Program-made: the position numbers and the translations under genes
The notes under the pieces: model-generated
Database searches by the model: none
Told to the model about the DNA's origin: nothing
Seen by the model: the letters and a program-made list of their open reading frames with translations, nothing else
Shown: in pieces, positions 5,677-9,087 of the stretch
Numbering within the stretch: the stretch's first letter is position 1
Layout: every line of letters starts with the position of its first letter
Assembly: GCA_028869495.1 (NCBI GenBank)
Contig: JAGWRY010000303.1
Coordinates: forward strand, 1-9,087
Length of the DNA stretch: 9,087 nucleotides
Source: Elusimicrobiota bacterium
Lineage (GTDB): Bacteria; Elusimicrobiota; Elusimicrobia; UBA1565; UBA9628
Direction of reading: 5' to 3'

Positions 5677-6687
5677 ATGGCTTACAAAGAGCTCATCCTG
5701 CCGCAGAAGCTGTCCGTCGACGAGAAGACGATGTCGGACAGCTACGCGAAGTTCGTCGCCGAGCCCTACGAGCGCGGCTACGGCCACACGGTCGGCAACG
5801 CGCTGCGGCGCGTCCTGCTGTCCAGCCTCGAGGGCGCCGCGGTGACCGCGGTCCGCATCGAGAAGGCGGCGCACGAGTACCAGGCTCTGCCCGGGGTCAA
5901 GGAGGACGTGATGAACGTCCTGCTGAACCTGAAGAAGCTGCGGGTCAAGCTCTTCTCCAACGGCCCGGAGACCGTCTACCTCCAGGCGAGCAAGGAGGGC
6001 GTCGTCACCGCGAAGGACATCCAGGAGAACTCGAACGTCGAGATCGTCAACAAGGATCTCGTGATCGCGCACCTGGAGGCGGGCGGCAAGCTCGACATGG
6101 AGATCGAGATCTCGAAGGGCCGCGGCTACGTCCCGGCCGAGGAGCTCCGCCAGCAGAACCAGTGGGCGGCCGGCTTCCTGCCGGTCGACGCGCTGTTCTC
6201 GCCGGTCTCGAAGGTCCACTACGACGTCGAGAACGCGCGCGTCGGCCAGGTGACCGACTACGACCGCCTGATCCTCGAGATCTGGACCGACGGCTCGCTG
6301 AACCCGGCCGAGGCGCTGATCCAGTCGTCGAAGCTCCTGCGCGAGTCGCTGAACATCTTCATCCCCGAGGAGGAGCAGGCGGCGGAGGCCGGCGGCTTCG
6401 AGGGCGAGGCCGGCGGCGAGGGCTCGGACGCCGTGATGCTCGGCGCGGGGCTGGACCCGAAGCTGCGCGAGATCCTGAACCAGCCGATCGAGATGATCGA
6501 GCTCTCCAGCCGCGCGTCGAACTGCCTGAAGGTCGCGCGCATCCGCACGATCGGGGAGCTCGTCAGCAAGCGCGACGAGGAGCTGCTCGCCGTCAAGAAC
6601 TTCGGCAAGAAGTCCCTCGACGAGATCAAGGACCGCCTGAAGGACATGGGGCTGTCCCTCGGCATGCAGGTCGGCCAGCCGGCCTGA
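5677..6687 (+). CDS. rpoA: DNA-directed RNA polymerase subunit alpha
   Basis: Alpha dimerises to start RNA polymerase assembly and contacts promoter UP elements and activators through its C-terminal domain. The product has 336 residues. The N-terminal domain (about 1-230) contains ERGYGHTVGNALRRVLLSS (30-48), HEYQALPGVKEDV, and GRGYVPA. The C-terminal domain starts at about 264. R279, N282, C283, K285, G310, K312 and S313 line up with E. coli R265, N268, C269, K271, G296, K298 and S299, so the DNA-contact surface is preserved. The domains are joined by an acidic, Gly-rich linker at about 230-262 (PEEEQAAEAGGFEGEAGGEG), longer than in E. coli by about 14 residues. ATG 5677 has AGGAGAA (5661-5667) upstream. 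Confidence 0.98.
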   Translation: MAYKELILPQKLSVDEKTMSDSYAKFVAEPYERGYGHTVGNALRRVLLSSLEGAAVTAVRIEKAAHEYQALPGVKEDVMNVLLNLKKLRVKLFSNGPETVYLQASKEGVVTAKDIQENSNVEIVNKDLVIAHLEAGGKLDMEIEISKGRGYVPAEELRQQNQWAAGFLPVDALFSPVSKVHYDVENARVGQVTDYDRLILEIWTDGSLNPAEALIQSSKLLRESLNIFIPEEEQAAEAGGFEGEAGGEGSDAVMLGAGLDPKLREILNQPIEMIELSSRASNCLKVARIRTIGELVSKRDEELLAVKNFGKKSLDEIKDRLKDMGLSLGMQVGQPA

Positions 6688-6694
6688 CGACGTC

Positions 6695-6708
6695 TTTTTA
6701 GGAAGGAG
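6695..6708 (+). promoter_or_regulatory. T-rich leader plus ribosome binding site of rplQ
   Basis: The 26-base rpoA-rplQ gap contains five T (6695-6699), then A and GGAAGGAG (6701-6708) five bases before the ATG. It closely resembles the rpsM leader (T-run, AG, AAGGA). The GGCC/GGCC pairing at 6673-6684 is short and about ten bases from the T-run, so this does not look like an intrinsic terminator. Confidence 0.6.
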
Positions 6709-6713
6709 TCTTT

Positions 6714-7061
6714 ATGGCCACGAAAACCGAAGGGCGGCGCAAGCTCGGAGTGACGGGCACGCACCGCCGCGCCCTGCTGCGCAACATGGCGACGAGCCTG
6801 TTCAAGCACGAGCGCATCGAGACGACCCTCGCGAAGGCGAAGGAGCTTCGGCCGTACGCCGAGCGCCTGATCACCCACGCGAAGAAGGGCGAGCACTTCA
6901 TGGTGCGCCGCCAAATCCACGACAAGATGGTCTACAATAAGCTCTTCGAGGTGCTCGCGCCCCGCTACGCGCAGCGCCCCGGGGGCTACACGCGCATCCT
7001 GAAGATGGAGCCCCGCCTCGGCGACAACGCCAAGCGCGGCCTCATCATGCTCGTCTCTTAA
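6714..7061 (+). CDS. rplQ: 50S ribosomal protein L17 (bL17)
   Basis: bL17 lies near the peptide exit tunnel on the 50S subunit and classically ends the alpha operon. The product is 115 residues. The hallmark KLGVTGTHRRALLRNMATSL appears at about 10-29, a variant of the usual LGR..sHR.al.RNl...L. It is followed by HERIETTLAKAKELRPYAERLIT and the ending GGYTRILKMEPRLGDNAKRGLIMLV. The start is set by a strong GGAAGGAG. In many genomes the operon stops here. Here mreB follows after only 15 bases with no terminator, so the transcript probably continues. Confidence 0.97.
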   Translation: MATKTEGRRKLGVTGTHRRALLRNMATSLFKHERIETTLAKAKELRPYAERLITHAKKGEHFMVRRQIHDKMVYNKLFEVLAPRYAQRPGGYTRILKMEPRLGDNAKRGLIMLVS

Positions 7062-7076
7062 GACTCGAGGAGATAC

Positions 7077-8126
7077 ATGCTCGACTTCCTCTTCAGCCTT
7101 TTCTCGAACGACATGGGCATCGACCTGGGCACCGCCAACACCCTGGTCTACGTCAAGGGTCAGGGAATCGTGCTGAGGGAGCCCTCGGTCGTCGCGATCG
7201 ACCGCGAGACCCGCCGGGTCCTCGCGATCGGCGCCGAGGCGAAGAGGATGCTCGGGCGCACGCCGTCGTCGATCGTCGCGGTGCGGCCCCTGAAGAACGG
7301 CGTGATCGCCGACTTCGAGGTCACGCAGGAGATGATCAAGTACTTCATCCGCAAGGTGCACAACCGCCGCTCGCTGCTGCACCCGCGGGTCGTCATCGGC
7401 ATCCCGTCGGGCATCACCGAGGTCGAGCGCCGCGCGGTGCAGGAGTCGGCCGAGCAGGCCGGCGCGCGGCAGGTGTACCTGATCGAGGAGCCGATGGCCG
7501 CCGCGATCGGCGCGGACCTGCCGATCTCGGAGCCGCACGGCAACTTCATCGTGGACATCGGCGGCGGCACGACCGAGGCCGCCGTGATCTCGCTGGGCGG
7601 GCTCGTCGTCTCGAAGTCGCTCGACATCGCGGGCGACGAGATGGACGAGGCCGTGATGATGCACTTCAGACGCAAGTACAACCTCCTGATCGGGGAGACC
7701 ACCGCCGAGGAAGTGAAGATCCAGATCGGCTCGGTGTTCCCGCTGAAGGAGGAGAAGACGATGGAGGTCAAGGGCCGCGATCAGGCCACCGGACTTCCGA
7801 AGACCGTTTTGATCACCTCGGAGGAGGTGCGCCAGGCCCTGATGGAGCCGGTGCAGCTCATCCTAGACGTCATCAAGAACACGCTGGAGGAGACTCCGGC
7901 GGAGCTGGCTGCGGATTTGGTGGATCGCGGGATCATGCTCGCGGGAGGCGGTTCTCTGCTCAGGGGTCTTCCGGACCTCATCCGGCAGGAGACCGAGCTC
8001 CCCGTGCACCGGGCCGCGGACCCCTTGAGCTGCGTCGCGCTCGGGACGGGGAAGTTCCTCGAGGAGCTGGACAACATCATGGACCGGCGCCCCGACTTCG
8101 TCACGTCCTACCGGTACCGCTCGTAA
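7077..8126 (+). CDS. mreB: Rod shape-determining actin homologue MreB
   Basis: MreB forms membrane-bound filaments that guide the elongasome (MreCD, RodA, PBP2) in rod-shaped cells. The product is 349 residues with an actin/Hsp70 ATPase fold. The phosphate-1 loop is GIDLGTANT (14-22), phosphate-2 is DIGGGTTE (160-167), the adenosine motif is LAGGGSLLRGL (288-298), and LIEEPMAAAIGA begins at about 135. The start MLDFLFSLFSND is hydrophobic and amphipathic, fitting the N-terminal membrane anchor of Gram-negative MreBs. GAGGAGAT (7067-7074) is the ribosome binding site. Bases 7791-7970 (residues 239-298) use many A/T-ending codons, in sharp contrast with both flanks, although the protein sequence looks intact. 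The gene lies 15 bases after rplQ and before mreC, linking shape genes to the ribosomal operon. Confidence 0.98.
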   Translation: MLDFLFSLFSNDMGIDLGTANTLVYVKGQGIVLREPSVVAIDRETRRVLAIGAEAKRMLGRTPSSIVAVRPLKNGVIADFEVTQEMIKYFIRKVHNRRSLLHPRVVIGIPSGITEVERRAVQESAEQAGARQVYLIEEPMAAAIGADLPISEPHGNFIVDIGGGTTEAAVISLGGLVVSKSLDIAGDEMDEAVMMHFRRKYNLLIGETTAEEVKIQIGSVFPLKEEKTMEVKGRDQATGLPKTVLITSEEVRQALMEPVQLILDVIKNTLEETPAELAADLVDRGIMLAGGGSLLRGLPDLIRQETELPVHRAADPLSCVALGTGKFLEELDNIMDRRPDFVTSYRYRS

Positions 8127-8209
8127 GAGACGTTCGTCCGAGCGGACCGTCCGCCGCCGCACCGCCGTCGCTGCGGTAAACCCGGCCTCATGAGGGGCCG
8201 GACGACCGA
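8127..8209 (+). other. mreB-mreC spacer, longest non-coding gap in the window
   Basis: These 83 bases separate the mreB stop from the likely mreC ATG and contain no plausible gene. A weak GTCC/GGAC hairpin (8136-8147) and a stronger one at 8182-8201 are visible. I see no convincing -35/-10 pair and no T-tract terminator, so mreB and mreC are probably co-transcribed. Confidence 0.6.
8182..8201 (+). promoter_or_regulatory. Hairpin just upstream of mreC
   Basis: CCGGCCTC pairs with GGGGCCGG across an ATGA loop, giving eight pairs of which one is G-U. It ends eight bases before the mreC ATG at 8210. The 3' arm and loop contain GAGGGG (8192-8197), the only Shine-Dalgarno-like block upstream of mreC, so folding could hide it. 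No T-run follows, which argues against a terminator. Whether it acts on translation is inference; in GC-rich DNA such pairings also arise by chance. Confidence 0.45.
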
Positions 8210-9087
8210 ATGCAACGCGAAACGCGGATCGCGCACTACGCCGTGGGCGTGCTCACGGCCTTGTCGCTGGTCCTTCTGTCCCTGCCGCTCTCGTCGCCCG
8301 TCAGGTCCTTCAAGACCTGCGTGAGCTACGTCACGGACCCCCTGCCCTACGAGGGGGAGCAGGGCTATCAGAAGCTGGCCGGCGCGCCGGAGCGCGTCCG
8401 AGCCCTTCTGTCGGCCGACATCGAGAACGCCCGCCTGCGCGACGAATTGAAGAGCCTCGAGTGGCTGAAGACGACCGTCGCGAGCCTCGCGACCCAGAAC
8501 GAGCGCCTGCGCCAGGAGCTCGCGCTCAAGCCCGCGCCCTCCCTGCACCCGGTCTGGGCGCACATGCTCGAGCGCGACCCCCAGAACTGGTACGGCTCGG
8601 TCGCCGTCGACGCGGGCCGCGACCGCGGCGTCTCGCTCAACGACGCGGTGCTCGGGCGCAAGGACGGCGAGCTCGTCGCGGTCGGGCGCGTCGTCGAGGT
8701 CCAGCCGAGGACGTCGACCGTGATGCTGCTGACCGACCAGCGCTCGGCCGTCGCCGCGTACCTGTCCTCGGGCACCCTCGAAGGCCTCGTCCAGGGGCGC
8801 CGGGACGACCCCGCGCACGCGGTGATGAGCTACATCGACGCCGACTCCCGCATCGTCCCCGGGGACTCGATCTACACCTCGCCGATCAGCGCGACGTTCC
8901 CGCCGGACGTCCTGATCGGCAAGGTCGTCCGGATCTATCCGCGCGATCCGTCGCTGTCGTTCCAGTCCGTCGAGGTCGCGCCGGCGCTGGACGCGGCGGA
9001 CCTCGCGGAGGTCCTGATCCTGAGCGCGCATCCGCTGCCGGGCGGAACGAGCGCCTCGGCGCCGGCTCCCGTCGCCCGGCCCGCGCC
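8210..9087 (+). CDS. mreC: Rod shape-determining protein MreC, 3' end outside window
   Basis: MreC is a bitopic inner-membrane protein that links MreB filaments to periplasmic wall synthases by forming filaments and activating PBP2/RodA. The frame is open from ATG 8210 to the window end (292 codons), with no stop seen. Residues about 10-31 form the single membrane helix (VGVLTALSLVLLSLPLS). Residues about 62-106 are a likely coiled coil (IENARLRDELKSLEWLK ... QNERLRQELAL). The beta-barrel domain follows with WYGSVAVDAGRDRGVSLNDAV, VMLLTDQRSAVAAYL and GDSIYTSPISATFPPDVLIGKV, typical of MreC. The visible end is Pro/Ala-rich. A stop at 8177 in this frame limits the start, and ATG 8190 is in another frame. 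The ribosome binding site is weak (GAGGGG, 12 bases away, inside a hairpin). mreD may follow outside the window. Confidence 0.93.
   Translation, partial: MQRETRIAHYAVGVLTALSLVLLSLPLSSPVRSFKTCVSYVTDPLPYEGEQGYQKLAGAPERVRALLSADIENARLRDELKSLEWLKTTVASLATQNERLRQELALKPAPSLHPVWAHMLERDPQNWYGSVAVDAGRDRGVSLNDAVLGRKDGELVAVGRVVEVQPRTSTVMLLTDQRSAVAAYLSSGTLEGLVQGRRDDPAHAVMSYIDADSRIVPGDSIYTSPISATFPPDVLIGKVVRIYPRDPSLSFQSVEVAPALDAADLAEVLILSAHPLPGGTSASAPAPVARPA

Noticed and set aside
6673..6699. Possible intrinsic terminator after rpoA
   Set aside because: The GGCC/GGCC stem has four pairs and the five-T run is about ten bases away, so the geometry is wrong. rplQ follows and belongs to the same operon.
5061..6701. 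Plus-strand open frame of 546 codons overlapping rpsD and rpoA
   Set aside because: It is read in another frame of two certain genes. The translation is Pro/Arg/Gly/Ala-rich without any recognisable motif.
8190..8192. ATG upstream of mreC as a start
   Set aside because: It is in a different frame from the MreC homology and lies in a hairpin loop; the MreC frame has a stop at 8177, leaving ATG 8210 as the best start.

Overview
The window is a single co-directional stretch of conserved housekeeping genes on the + strand. It runs from the 3' part of the spc ribosomal-protein operon through the alpha operon and into the rod-shape genes mreB and mreC. The DNA is GC-rich (about two-thirds by eye) and almost every third codon position is G or C. 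Gene spacing is very tight, with several stop/start overlaps. The order is rpsE(partial)-rplO-secY-adk-map-infA-rpmJ-rpsM-rpsK-rpsD-rpoA-rplQ-mreB-mreC(partial). It is clearly bacterial: bacterial-type SecY, IF-1, an RpoA with a C-terminal domain, and bL36, bL17 and MreBC. The phylum cannot be fixed from the sequence alone. The lack of rpmD, the presence of adk-map-infA, rpsD placed between rpsK and rpoA, and mreBC attached to rplQ suggest a deep-branching, rod-shaped lineage. My low-confidence guess is an Elusimicrobiota-like or other uncultured high-GC phylum.

Layout. Positions 1-3803 hold the end of uS5, then uL15, the SecY translocon channel, adenylate kinase and type I methionine aminopeptidase. 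These are packed with gaps of 15, 1, -1 and 2 bases. Positions 3812-7061 hold IF-1, bL36, uS13, uS11, uS4, RNA polymerase alpha and bL17, most with clear Shine-Dalgarno sites. Positions 7077-9087 hold mreB and the first 292 codons of mreC, separated by an 83-base spacer with a GC-rich hairpin.

The genes work together as a growth module. They supply ribosomal subunits, an initiation factor, the core transcription subunit, the membrane insertion channel, nucleotide balance (Adk), N-terminal Met removal (Map) and the cytoskeleton that directs cell-wall elongation. No intrinsic terminator or convincing promoter is visible between genes, so transcription probably enters upstream and may read through into mreBC.

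I found no mobile element, CRISPR array, RNA gene or unknown gene, and no previously undescribed system. The best second-look items are a sharply bounded codon-usage island inside mreB, the physical joining of the alpha operon to mreBC, the missing rpmD, an Arg/Gly-rich N-terminal arm on uS5, and T-rich tracts just before the ribosome binding sites of rpsM and rplQ.
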